DNA of 7,643 nucleotides from Bifidobacteriaceae bacterium (GCA_031265345.1 JAISCU010000047.1:1-7643); one strand, 5' to 3'. Shown: positions 1 to 6,945, numbered from the stretch's first letter. Translations and numbers: made by a program. Notes: generated by a model from the sequence alone, not told the origin.

Positions 1-637
1 CCACCAGCGCCCCCCAACCCAGAACCTCGAGGGTGACAGGCCGCGACACCAGGTCCGGCAGGCCGCGCGGCACGGCCACCAGAGCCGCGATGGTCATGCC
101 CAGGGCCAGGCCGTCGCCGCCCTTGAAGACTCGGCCCACCCAACGGGCGCAGAGGATGTAACCGGCCCAGGCGGCCCCGGCCATCAGGATGAAGACCGTG
201 CCCGCCACCTGAGTCCCGCCGAAGTCCAGTCCGGACAACATTGCCACGCCCGCCAGCGCCAGAGCGGCCCACAGCCAGGCCCGCCAGCGCCGCGCCAGCA
301 CGACAGACAGCACCAACGGTCCCAGCATCTCGATGGTCACGGCCGGACCGACCGGGAGCAATTCGATCCCCTCGTAGAAGAACGAGTTCATGACCACCAT
401 GGCGAGCCCATAGGCGACCGCCGCCGCCCATTCTTGGCGGCTGCGTCCCCTCAGGCGCGGCCGCAACGCCGCCATCAGCACCAGCGCCGACAGCCCGTTG
501 CGGAACAGGACCATCGCGGCCGGACCGGTCAGTTCGAAAGCCCTCACCGCGAAGCCGGAACTGGCGTTGACCGACAGTTGCGCGGCGATCGCCAACGTCA
601 GCGCCAAGCGGAGGCTTACCGGACGGGCTGGGGGCAC
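1..637 (-). CDS. EamA-family transporter, RhtA-like (3' end cut by window edge)
   Basis: My own translation of the minus strand from the GTG at 637-635 gives 212 residues open to the window edge. It is strongly hydrophobic, with at least six likely membrane spans near residues 10-30, 38-57, 70-90, 95-115, 119-137 and 143-163, plus a seventh near 178. The stretch at residues 84-112, with NSFFYEGIELLPVG and then AVTIEMLGPL, resembles the RhtA (threonine/homoserine exporter) branch of the drug/metabolite transporter superfamily; that family normally has ten spans, so roughly the last quarter is missing. The likely role is efflux of amino acids or related metabolites across the cytoplasmic membrane, but the substrate is not visible. 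GTG-637 is chosen because an in-frame stop (the tsaE stop) lies 30 bp upstream and no ATG intervenes; a TTG at 604 is an alternative. No strong ribosome site is seen. It probably belongs to the same transcript as tsaE. Confidence 0.85.
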   Translation of the reverse strand, partial: MPPARPVSLRLALTLAIAAQLSVNASSGFAVRAFELTGPAAMVLFRNGLSALVLMAALRPRLRGRSRQEWAAAVAYGLAMVVMNSFFYEGIELLPVGPAVTIEMLGPLVLSVVLARRWRAWLWAALALAGVAMLSGLDFGGTQVAGTVFILMAGAAWAGYILCARWVGRVFKGGDGLALGMTIAALVAVPRGLPDLVSRPVTLEVLGWGALV

Positions 638-667
638 GCCGTCAAGCCTACGGGGTCCGGGGTCGCG

Positions 668-1348
668 TCAGTCGAGTTCCACGCCCTCCCAGCGTTTCCC
701 GATGCCGCGCACCCACGCCGTCCGCATGGCCTCTGGGGCGCCGCTGGTGATCGCGTCCTGCCCATGCGCGACCTGGCCGGCCGCCCTGTCGCCCGAAGCG
801 CGGTCACCCGCCGCGCCGCCGAAAGAGCCCCGCGCTCGGTCCAGATGCACCTCCAGGCGGTCCTCGGCCAGGGCCTCGGCCAGCCCCGCGCCCCATTCGA
901 CCACGGTCACCGCGTTCTCCAACTCGGTGTCCAGGTCGAGGTAGTCCAACTGCGCCAGACTCTCCAGCCGGTAGGCGTCGACGTGCAACAGCCCCGGCCC
1001 GTCGCCGAGCGGCGGATGGTGCCGGGCGATGATGAAGGTCGGTGAGGCGACCTGCCCCCGCACGCCCAGTCCTTGCCCGATCCCCTGGACCAGAGTGGTC
1101 TTCCCCGCTCCCAACTCGCCGGACAGGATCACCAGGTCGCCGGCCCGCAGGAGCCCCGCCAAGCGCGCGCCGAGCCCCCGCGTGTCGGCGGCGGCCGGCA
1201 GCGCCACTGAGACCTGGCCGCCCAAAAAGTCGTCTGGAGACTTATTGGTTGAGTTGGCGGCGGCATCGGGCAACGCCGACTGGGACGACCGGACCACGCG
1301 CGGCGCACCTGGACGCGGCGCGGGATAGGGCGAGGCGGGACCAGTCAC
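668..1348 (-). CDS. tsaE: tRNA t6A biosynthesis ATPase TsaE (YjeE family)
   Basis: TsaE is the P-loop ATPase that works with TsaB and TsaD to form N6-threonylcarbamoyladenosine on ANN-decoding tRNAs in the cytoplasm. The 226-residue product shows the Walker A motif GELGAGKT at 77-84, SPTF at 102-105, HVDAYRL at 122-128 and VVEWG at 149-153, all in family order. The core spans about 47-170. The usual TsaE length is about 150-170, so this protein has a roughly 46-residue Pro/Ser/Ala-rich N-terminal extension and a roughly 55-residue Gly/Ala/Asp/Arg-rich C-terminal tail. The GTG start overlaps the alr TGA stop in GTGA (1345-1348), which suggests translational coupling. A later GTG at 1207 would give a family-like length. 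Residues 36-45 are encoded by one copy of a dispersed repeat. tsaB, the usual next gene, is not downstream; an exporter is. Confidence 0.93.
   Translation of the reverse strand: MTGPASPYPAPRPGAPRVVRSSQSALPDAAANSTNKSPDDFLGGQVSVALPAAADTRGLGARLAGLLRAGDLVILSGELGAGKTTLVQGIGQGLGVRGQVASPTFIIARHHPPLGDGPGLLHVDAYRLESLAQLDYLDLDTELENAVTVVEWGAGLAEALAEDRLEVHLDRARGSFGGAAGDRASGDRAAGQVAHGQDAITSGAPEAMRTAWVRGIGKRWEGVELD
1218..1248. repeat. Dispersed 31-bp repeat, copy 1 (inside tsaE)
   Basis: Positions 1218-1242 are identical to 7023-7047 (25 of 25). After one mismatch (T at 1243, A at 7048), five more bases match (1244-1248 with 7049-7053). The central part reads AAAAAGTCGTCTGGAGACT on the plus strand. It contains the dyad GTCT-GG-AGAC and, in this copy, 5-bp arms AAGTC and GACTT around a 7-nt loop. 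Both copies have the same orientation. Read with tsaE it encodes NKSPDDFLGG. It is more AT-rich than its surroundings. Confidence 0.9.
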
Positions 1349-2505
1349 AAGGCACCGGCGTCAACGGTCGAATCCACGTACACGCGCTCCAGGTGGGCGG
1401 GCAGGCGGGTGGTGATCTCGTAGGAGATCGTCCCGGTCGCGCGAGCCCAGTCCTGGACGGTGGGCTCCCCGTCCGCGCCCGGGCCGAACAGCACCACCCG
1501 GTCGCCCGGTCGGTCCGCCGCGCCCGGCCCCAGGTCCAGCACGAACTGGTCCATGCAGACCCGTCCGGCGACTCTTAGGTCACGCCCGCCCACGCGCACC
1601 GGCCCGGCGTTGGAGGCGGCGCGCGGGATGCCGTCGGCATAGCCGAGCGGCACCAGGCCGATCCGGGTGCGCTCACGAGTGACGTACTCGTGTCCGTAGG
1701 AAAGCCCCTGACCGGCTGGAACGGTCTTCACCAGGGACAGGAAGGACTCGAAGGTCATGGCCGGGCGCAACCCCAGTTCCGCCGAACCGGCGACGTCCGG
1801 GATGGGGCTGAGCCCGTAGATCGCCAGGCCGGGGCGCACCAGGTCGTAGTTGACCGGGAGCCCCGTCATGAGGGCCGCCGAATTGGCCAGGTGCCGCACC
1901 TCGAAGCGGGCCCCCAGCCGTTCGGCGACCGCCAGGCCGTCCGCGAAGGCCTCCATTTGGGCGGCGATGGTCGGGTTGCCAGGATCGTCGGCGTAGGCGA
2001 AGTGGCTCCAGGCCCCGCGCGCCGCGACGGCCCCCTCGGCCTGCAGGGCCAGAGCCCGGCGGACCAGCTCCTCCCAGCGGTCGCGCTGCGCCCCCGCCCG
2101 CCCCAGTCCGCTGTCCAGCTTCAAGTGGACCTTGGCCGTCCGGCCCACGCTCCGGGCCGCCGCCGCGACAGCCTCCAGGGCTCCCGTCGAAGAGACCCCC
2201 AGTTCGACATCTTGGACGATGCCGCCGCCGAAGTCCGCGTCCGGCGCATAGATCCAGGCCACGATCCGGGCGTCGCCTCGCCCAGGGCCGAGCGCTTCCG
2301 CCACCGCCAAGGCCTCGGTCAATTGGGCCACGCCCACATAGGTGGCTCCGGCCGCGAGGGCCGCCCGCGCCACCGGCACCGAGCCGTGGCCGTACCCATT
2401 GGCCTTGACCACGGCCATCACTTCGGCGCCACCCGCGGCCTGACTCAACCGCTCCGTGTTGGCACGGATGGCGGCCAGATCGATGATCAGCCGGGACCGG
2501 CTCAT
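1345..2505 (-). CDS. alr: Alanine racemase
   Basis: PLP-dependent interconversion of L- and D-alanine in the cytoplasm, which supplies D-Ala for peptidoglycan. The 386-residue product matches the usual family length of about 370-390. The N-terminal TIM-barrel domain carries the cofactor lysine K34 in AVVKANGYGHG. The second catalytic base is expected at Y270 in SYGHEYVT. MDQ at 318-320 (substrate contact) and the C-terminal SYEITTRL followed by RVYVD are family hallmarks. The last segment reads RLPAHLERVYVD where many relatives have RVPR before VYVD, a small variation. The ATG at 2505 is supported by GGAGG four bases upstream. It follows nnr after 27 bp and overlaps tsaE by 4 bp. No catalytic residue appears to be missing, so the enzyme should be functional. 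Confidence 0.97.
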   Translation of the reverse strand: MSRSRLIIDLAAIRANTERLSQAAGGAEVMAVVKANGYGHGSVPVARAALAAGATYVGVAQLTEALAVAEALGPGRGDARIVAWIYAPDADFGGGIVQDVELGVSSTGALEAVAAAARSVGRTAKVHLKLDSGLGRAGAQRDRWEELVRRALALQAEGAVAARGAWSHFAYADDPGNPTIAAQMEAFADGLAVAERLGARFEVRHLANSAALMTGLPVNYDLVRPGLAIYGLSPIPDVAGSAELGLRPAMTFESFLSLVKTVPAGQGLSYGHEYVTRERTRIGLVPLGYADGIPRAASNAGPVRVGGRDLRVAGRVCMDQFVLDLGPGAADRPGDRVVLFGPGADGEPTVQDWARATGTISYEITTRLPAHLERVYVDSTVDAGAL

Positions 2506-2509
2506 AGCA

Positions 2510-2514
2510 CCTCC
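2510..2514 (-). promoter_or_regulatory. Ribosome binding site of alr
   Basis: Minus-strand GGAGG with 4 nt to the ATG at 2505. It is the best Shine-Dalgarno match in the window and fixes the alr start. Confidence 0.75.
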
Positions 2515-2532
2515 ATGACGACTCGGGCCGCC

Positions 2533-4128
2533 CTACCGGCGCAGCAGTTCGGCGATGGTGTCCGGCAGGGCGTCGATCACGTCGAGGGCGGCGATCGGCT
2601 TGCCGATCCGGCCCGTCCCGCGTTCCTCCCCGCAGGCGTTGACGGCGGCCCGCCCATGGACCATCGCGCCGAGCGCGGCCAATTGGGCGGGCAGCTCCGG
2701 CACTATCGCCACCGAGTCGCCGTGTCCCGCCAGCAGCGCCCCGATCAGCCCGGTCAGGACGTCGCCGGTGCCGGCGGTCGCGAGCCATGGGGTGCCCTCG
2801 TCCTCGACGTAGAGCGAATCGTCCTGGCCCGCGACCACGGTGGACGGTCCCTTCAGCAGGATGGTCCCGCCGATCAGTTCGGCGGCCAGTTTGGCGTAAT
2901 GCACCGGCTGGTGCTCGACTTGCGAGCGCTCGGTGGGCACCCCGCGGTCGCTCAGCAAAGTGGCCATCTCCCCCGCGTGCGGGGTCAGGACGATCCACGG
3001 GTCGAGCCGCTTCGGGGCGCCGGGCAGGAGTTGGAAGCCGCCCGCGTCCAGCACCGACGCGACCCGTTCGGCCTTCGCCCACTTCAGCGCGCGGCCGATG
3101 CGCGAGACCTGGTCGTCCGCGCCCGGCGCCACGCCCGGTCCCAGCGCCCAGGCGTTGACCCGGCCGCCGCCCGGCACCACTTCGGGGCGCCGCGACAGCA
3201 CCCGCTCGATGGCTCGGTCGGGTCCGAGGTACCGGACCATGCCGACGCCGGTCGCCACCGCCGCCGCCGTGGTCAACACCGCGGCGCCGGGGTAGGTCTC
3301 CGACCCGGCGACCACGCCCAGCACGCCACGAGAGTACTTGTGGTCGGTGCGGCGCGGGACCGGCCACAGCTCCAGGGCGTCCGAGGCCTGGATCCGCCGT
3401 GCTGTCGGTGCCCCCGTCTCCCTCAGGTGCGGCATCAGTCCCAGGTCGATCAGCTCGATCCGCCCGAACAGGCGCGACGCCGGCGGCAGCAGCGCGGCCG
3501 GCTTGTAGGCGCCGAAGGTCACGGTGATGTCGGCCGGCAAGACCTGGCCGCCCACCGAGCCGTCATCGACGCCGATGCCGCTCGGCACGTCTATCGCCAC
3601 CACCACGGGTCTGGTCTGGCGCCGGTAACGCAGCGGCGCCTCCAGCCCCGCCTCCACGATCAGGGTGGTGACCAGCGCGGCCGAATGCCCCGACAGAGGA
3701 CCGCGCGAGCCGATCCCGAGCAGCGCGTCCACGATCACGTCGCAGCGGCTGGCCTGGTCGGCGATCTGCTCGATCGGCGCGTAGGCCCCCGGGCCGCCTT
3801 CGGCCATGGTCCGCAGACGCCCTCCGGCCGACTCGAACGCCGCCCGGCCGCCGGGATGGACCCGACCGCCCACCGCCACCGCTGTGACCGCGACCCCCCG
3901 GCCAGCCAGCCGCGCGCCGGCGAACAGGGCGTCGCCGCCGTTGTTGCCGGTGCCGACCAACAGCACCACCGATCCGCCGGCCGCGTTGCCTCGGCGTTTG
4001 CGCAGTTCACGGAGGATCACGTTGCTGGCCGCCTGCGCGGCCCGGGCCATCAGTTCGCCGTCCGGCAGATCGGCCATAACGGCCCGTTCGGCGGAATCGA
4101 TCTGGGCGGCTGTGTAACTAGCGATCAT
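2533..4128 (-). CDS. nnr: Bifunctional NAD(P)H-hydrate epimerase / ADP-dependent NAD(P)H-hydrate dehydratase
   Basis: Repairs hydrated NADH and NADPH. The N-terminal YjeF_N domain epimerises the R and S hydrates, and the C-terminal ribokinase-like domain dehydrates the S form using ADP. The 531-residue length fits the fused bacterial protein (E. coli about 515). The epimerase half (about 1-250) shows GTGNNGGDA at 59-67 and DVPSG at 180-184, followed by ADITVTFGAYKP. The dehydratase half (about 260-531) shows KYSRG at 264-268, then YPGAAVL, TPHAGE at 382-387, LLKG at 424-427 and AGTGDVLTG at 452-460. Relatives usually have VLDAD near 359; here it is VLDAG, which may or may not matter. The ATG at 4128 is preceded by AGAGG only 2 nt away, a tight ribosome site, but MIASYTAAQI fits the family N-terminus. 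The gene sits 80 bp after the aminotransferase and 27 bp before alr. Confidence 0.95.
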   Translation of the reverse strand: MIASYTAAQIDSAERAVMADLPDGELMARAAQAASNVILRELRKRRGNAAGGSVVLLVGTGNNGGDALFAGARLAGRGVAVTAVAVGGRVHPGGRAAFESAGGRLRTMAEGGPGAYAPIEQIADQASRCDVIVDALLGIGSRGPLSGHSAALVTTLIVEAGLEAPLRYRRQTRPVVVAIDVPSGIGVDDGSVGGQVLPADITVTFGAYKPAALLPPASRLFGRIELIDLGLMPHLRETGAPTARRIQASDALELWPVPRRTDHKYSRGVLGVVAGSETYPGAAVLTTAAAVATGVGMVRYLGPDRAIERVLSRRPEVVPGGGRVNAWALGPGVAPGADDQVSRIGRALKWAKAERVASVLDAGGFQLLPGAPKRLDPWIVLTPHAGEMATLLSDRGVPTERSQVEHQPVHYAKLAAELIGGTILLKGPSTVVAGQDDSLYVEDEGTPWLATAGTGDVLTGLIGALLAGHGDSVAIVPELPAQLAALGAMVHGRAAVNACGEERGTGRIGKPIAALDVIDALPDTIAELLRR

Positions 4129-4141
4129 CGCCTCTAAGCCT

Positions 4142-4174
4142 ATTCGGTTTGGGTCCGGAGTGGATCAACCGAAT
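4142..4174. repeat. Perfect 8-bp inverted repeat upstream of nnr
   Basis: ATTCGGTT at 4142-4149 is the exact reverse complement of AACCGAAT at 4167-4174, with a 17-nt spacer. It ends 13 bp upstream of the nnr start codon. Neither strand has a run of T after the stem, so it does not look like an intrinsic terminator. It could be an operator or an mRNA hairpin at the head of the nnr message. On the minus strand, TTGATC (4168-4163) followed 17 nt later by GAATAG is a weak promoter-like pair within it. Confidence 0.5.
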
Positions 4175-4196
4175 TGGGGCCTCTCCCCATTACGGT

Positions 4197-4211
4197 TGAG
4201 AATCGTTCTCA
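4197..4211. promoter_or_regulatory. Fur/Zur-like palindrome at the aminotransferase stop codon
   Basis: TGAGAATCGTTCTCA has perfect 6-bp arms around TCG. It resembles the 15-bp palindrome bound by Fur-superfamily regulators (TGANAAT-N-ATTNTCA type). It overlaps the aminotransferase TGA stop (4211-4209) and lies 68 bp upstream of the nnr start. The identity is inferred from resemblance only; it may be coincidental or an mRNA stem. Confidence 0.3.
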
Positions 4212-5072
4212 CAGGGGGTCCATGGCTCGGGCCTGGCCGGAGGCGAACGCCTCGCAGGCGGCCTCGGTCACAGGACCGAGGGCGCCGCCACCGACCAGGC
4301 GGCCATCGGCGGCCACGACCGCCTGCACGTTGCGGCCGGACGAGGTGATGAAGACCTCGTCCGCGTCCCACAGGGCGGACATCGGCACCGAGCGCTCGAC
4401 CGCTTCGGTCCATTCCAGCAGCAGGTCACGGGTGACTCCGCCGAGCGGCCCGTCGCTCAGCGGCGGAGTCACGAGTGCCCCGTCCAGCACCAGGAAGACA
4501 TTCGATCCGGTGCCTTCGGTCAATCGCCCCGCCGTGTTCGGGAACAGCGCCTCGGAGGCGCCCGCGGCCTGGGCCAGCGACAGCGCGAGCGCGTTCTCCG
4601 CGTAAGAGGTGGTCTTCAGCCCGACCAGCGCCCCGCGCTCGTTGCGGCTGAACGGCACTGTGATCACGGATGTCGTGGCGGGCTCCAACTCGTGGCTGGT
4701 GACCAGCGCGAACAGCGAAGGCCGTACACCGGCCAGACGGCCCGACCCGATGGAGCCGCGCCCAGCGGTCAGAGTCACCCGCAGGACATCGACCGGGCCG
4801 GTCAGCAGTTCGGCGTTGGCCGCGACCACTGCGGCCACGGCCTCGCGCACCGCCGCCTCGCCGGGGAACGCCAGTCCCAGCCCAGCCGCCGAACGCTCCA
4901 TCCGCCGCAGGTGCCGCGTCAACGCGAAGACCTGGCCGTGGACCAGCTTCATGGCCTCGAAGACGCCGTCGCCCACAGTGATGCCATGGTCCAACAGCGG
5001 CAAGGCGGCCTGCCCAGCCGGAACCAACTCGCCGTTCACCCAGGCCAGGGCGGCGGCATCGTCGAAAGTCAT
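4209..5072 (-). CDS. Class IV PLP aminotransferase (aminodeoxychorismate lyase / D-amino acid transaminase type)
   Basis: The 287-residue product is a fold-type IV PLP enzyme, the family of branched-chain aminotransferases, D-alanine transaminases and 4-amino-4-deoxychorismate lyases (PabC). It shows LLDHGITVGDGVFEAM at 26-41, the expected cofactor lysine K153 in GLKTTSYAENALA, and EGTGSNVFLV at 186-195 for the cofactor phosphate region. The length fits PabC/DAAT rather than the longer branched-chain enzymes. The N-terminal pattern resembles the actinobacterial proteins annotated as PabC; from memory, a mycobacterial relative has D-amino acid transaminase activity. Motifs alone cannot choose between p-aminobenzoate (folate) synthesis and D-Ala/D-Glu formation. 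The ATG at 5072 has AGGGGG 5 nt upstream. The gene starts 9 bp after glmS, so it is probably co-transcribed and translationally coupled. Confidence 0.88.
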   Translation of the reverse strand: MTFDDAAALAWVNGELVPAGQAALPLLDHGITVGDGVFEAMKLVHGQVFALTRHLRRMERSAAGLGLAFPGEAAVREAVAAVVAANAELLTGPVDVLRVTLTAGRGSIGSGRLAGVRPSLFALVTSHELEPATTSVITVPFSRNERGALVGLKTTSYAENALALSLAQAAGASEALFPNTAGRLTEGTGSNVFLVLDGALVTPPLSDGPLGGVTRDLLLEWTEAVERSVPMSALWDADEVFITSSGRNVQAVVAADGRLVGGGALGPVTEAACEAFASGQARAMDPL

Positions 5073-5077
5073 GGGAA

Positions 5078-5083
5078 CCCCCT
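5078..5083 (-). promoter_or_regulatory. Ribosome binding site of the aminotransferase, overlapping the glmS stop
   Basis: Minus-strand AGGGGG, 5 nt before the ATG at 5072. It shares bases with the glmS TAG stop (5084-5082), so ribosomes ending glmS finish on top of this site. That geometry favours translational coupling. Confidence 0.6.
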
Positions 5084-6938
5084 ACTCCACCGTGACGGAC
5101 TTGGCCAGGTTGCGCGGCTGGTCCACGTCCAGCCCCTTGGCGGTGGCCAGCGCGCAGGCGAACAGCTGCAGCGGCACCACCGCCACCAGCGGCGCCAGCA
5201 GGGTCGGCGTCTGCGGCACCCAGAAGACCTCCTCGGCGTACTCGCTGACCGCAGTGTCGCCCTGCTCCGCCACCACCAGCGTGCGGGCGCCGCGAGCCCG
5301 GATCTCCTGGATGTTGGACAGGACTTTGTCGTGCAGGACGCCCCGGCCGCGCGGGCTCGGGACCACCACGAAGACGGGCTGGCCGTCCTCGATCAAAGCG
5401 ATGGGGCCGTGTTTGAGCTCCCCGGCGGCGAAACCCTCGGCGTGGATGTAGGCCAGCTCCTTGAGCTTCAGCGCGCCCTCCATGGCGACCGGATAGCCCA
5501 CATGGCGGCCCAGGAAGAGCACAGAGCGGGCGTCCTTCATGCGGGCCGCCAGCTCGCGGATCGCCGCTTCGCCGCCGATCACCTCGCGAATCTTGTCCGG
5601 CATCTGGTCCAGTTCGTTCAGGACCGCGCGGACCTCGTCCGGGAACATGGTGCCGCGCGACTGCGCCAGATAGAGTCCCAGCAGGTAGGTGGCGGTGATC
5701 TGGGCCAGGAACGCCTTGGTCGAGGCCACCGCCACCTCCGGCCCGGCATGGGTGTACAGGGCGGCGTCCGACTCGCGGGCGATGGTCGACCCCATCGTGT
5801 TGACCACGGCGATGACCTTGGCGCCCTGCTCGCGGGCGTGGCGGATGGCCATGATCGTGTCCATCGTCTCGCCGGACTGCGAGATGGCCACCACCAGGGT
5901 CTTCTCGGTCACCACCGGGTCGCGGTAGCGGAACTCGTGCGCCAGTTCGACCTCCACCGGGATGCGGCACCAGTGCTCGATGGCGTATTTGGCGACGTGT
6001 CCGGCGTAGGCCGCCGTGCCGCAGGCGATCACCACGATCTTGTCGACCGACCGGAGCAGGGGCTCCGAGATGCGGAGCTCGTCGAGTTGCAGATGGCCGC
6101 CGGCGGTCATCCGCCCCAGCAACGTGTCGCGCACGGCGGCGGGCTGGTCGTGGATCTCTTTGTCCATGAAGGTCGGGAACCCGCCCTTGACGGCCGCCGA
6201 GACGTCCCAATCGACCGTGAACTCGCGCGGCTCGACTGGGCTGCCGTCGAAATCCGTCACCGTCACCGAATCGGGGGTGATGGTCACCACCTGGTCCTGG
6301 CCCAACTCCAGGGCCCGGTCGGTGCAGGCGACGAAGGCCGCCACATCCGACCCGAGGAAGTTCTCGCCCTCCCCCAGGCCGACCACCAGCGGGGACGTCC
6401 GCCGCGCGCCCACCACCAGGCGCGGGTTGTCCTGGGCCACCGCCAGCAGCGTGAAGGCCCCTTCGAGACGCCGGACCACGGCCCGCATGGCGTCCGGCAG
6501 GTCACCGATCTCGCGGTACGCCCGCTCCAACAGCTGGGCGGCCACTTCGGTGTCGGTCTGGGACTGGAAGGTGGCGCCCGCGTCCGTCAACTCCCGGCGC
6601 AGCTCCTCGTGGTTCTCCAAGATGCCGTTGTGCACCACCGCCACCGTCCCGTCCTGGCCGAAATGCGGGTGGGCGTTCGCGTCCGTCGGGGCGCCGTGGG
6701 TGGCCCAACGGGTGTGCCCAATAGCCGCGCTCGCCTCCGGCAACGGGTTCGCCGCCAGGGCCTCTTCGAGGGCTGACAGCTTGCCCGCCTTCTTCGCAAA
6801 ACTCAGGCCCTGCTCGTTCGCCACCACGATCCCGGCCGAGTCGTAACCCCGGTATTGCAGCCGCGCGAGGGCCTGGTGGGCCACCTCCAGGGGCCTCGCC
6901 GAATTCGCCTGGCCCACGTAGCCGATGATTCCGCACAT
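5082..6938 (-). CDS. glmS: Glutamine--fructose-6-phosphate aminotransferase (isomerizing)
   Basis: Converts fructose-6-phosphate and glutamine to glucosamine-6-phosphate and glutamate, the first committed step to UDP-GlcNAc for the cell wall. The frame stays open upstream to 7073. The start is set at 6938 because MCGIIGYVG puts the catalytic cysteine at position 2, where it becomes the N-terminal nucleophile after Met removal. The resulting 618 residues match the family (about 600-625). The class II glutaminase domain (about 2-240) has GHTRWATHG at 74-82 and HNGILEN at 103-109. Two SIS domains (about 290-610) have ACGTA at 305-309, SQSGET at 353-358 and ASTKAF at 405-410, and the tail DVDQPRNLAKSVTVE is the usual GlmS terminus. 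No ribosome site precedes the ATG; a TACCGT hexamer 7 nt upstream suggests a leaderless message. It heads the leftward gene cluster. Confidence 0.97.
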   Translation of the reverse strand: MCGIIGYVGQANSARPLEVAHQALARLQYRGYDSAGIVVANEQGLSFAKKAGKLSALEEALAANPLPEASAAIGHTRWATHGAPTDANAHPHFGQDGTVAVVHNGILENHEELRRELTDAGATFQSQTDTEVAAQLLERAYREIGDLPDAMRAVVRRLEGAFTLLAVAQDNPRLVVGARRTSPLVVGLGEGENFLGSDVAAFVACTDRALELGQDQVVTITPDSVTVTDFDGSPVEPREFTVDWDVSAAVKGGFPTFMDKEIHDQPAAVRDTLLGRMTAGGHLQLDELRISEPLLRSVDKIVVIACGTAAYAGHVAKYAIEHWCRIPVEVELAHEFRYRDPVVTEKTLVVAISQSGETMDTIMAIRHAREQGAKVIAVVNTMGSTIARESDAALYTHAGPEVAVASTKAFLAQITATYLLGLYLAQSRGTMFPDEVRAVLNELDQMPDKIREVIGGEAAIRELAARMKDARSVLFLGRHVGYPVAMEGALKLKELAYIHAEGFAAGELKHGPIALIEDGQPVFVVVPSPRGRGVLHDKVLSNIQEIRARGARTLVVAEQGDTAVSEYAEEVFWVPQTPTLLAPLVAVVPLQLFACALATAKGLDVDQPRNLAKSVTVE

Positions 6939-6945
6939 GCCCAAT

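Noticed and set aside
1218..1248. The repeat pair as a CRISPR repeat or a chromosome-dimer (dif) site
   Set aside because: The copies are single, 5.8 kb apart and in or next to housekeeping genes, without spacers or cas genes. The sequence does not resemble a 28-bp XerCD dif site.
1690..4137. Very long plus-strand open frame of 815 codons antisense to alr and nnr
   Set aside because: It lies opposite two clearly recognised genes, has low-complexity Arg/Gly/His-rich composition without recognisable motifs, and is the expected by-product of high-GC coding sequence.
4176..4188. GGGG-N5-CCCC stem as an intrinsic terminator of the glmS-aminotransferase message
   Set aside because: The stem is only 4 bp and no T run follows on the minus strand.
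4692..6776. Long plus-strand open frame of 694 codons antisense to the aminotransferase and glmS
   Set aside because: Same reasoning: no domain motifs, no credible start, and it mirrors GC-rich codons of real genes on the other strand.
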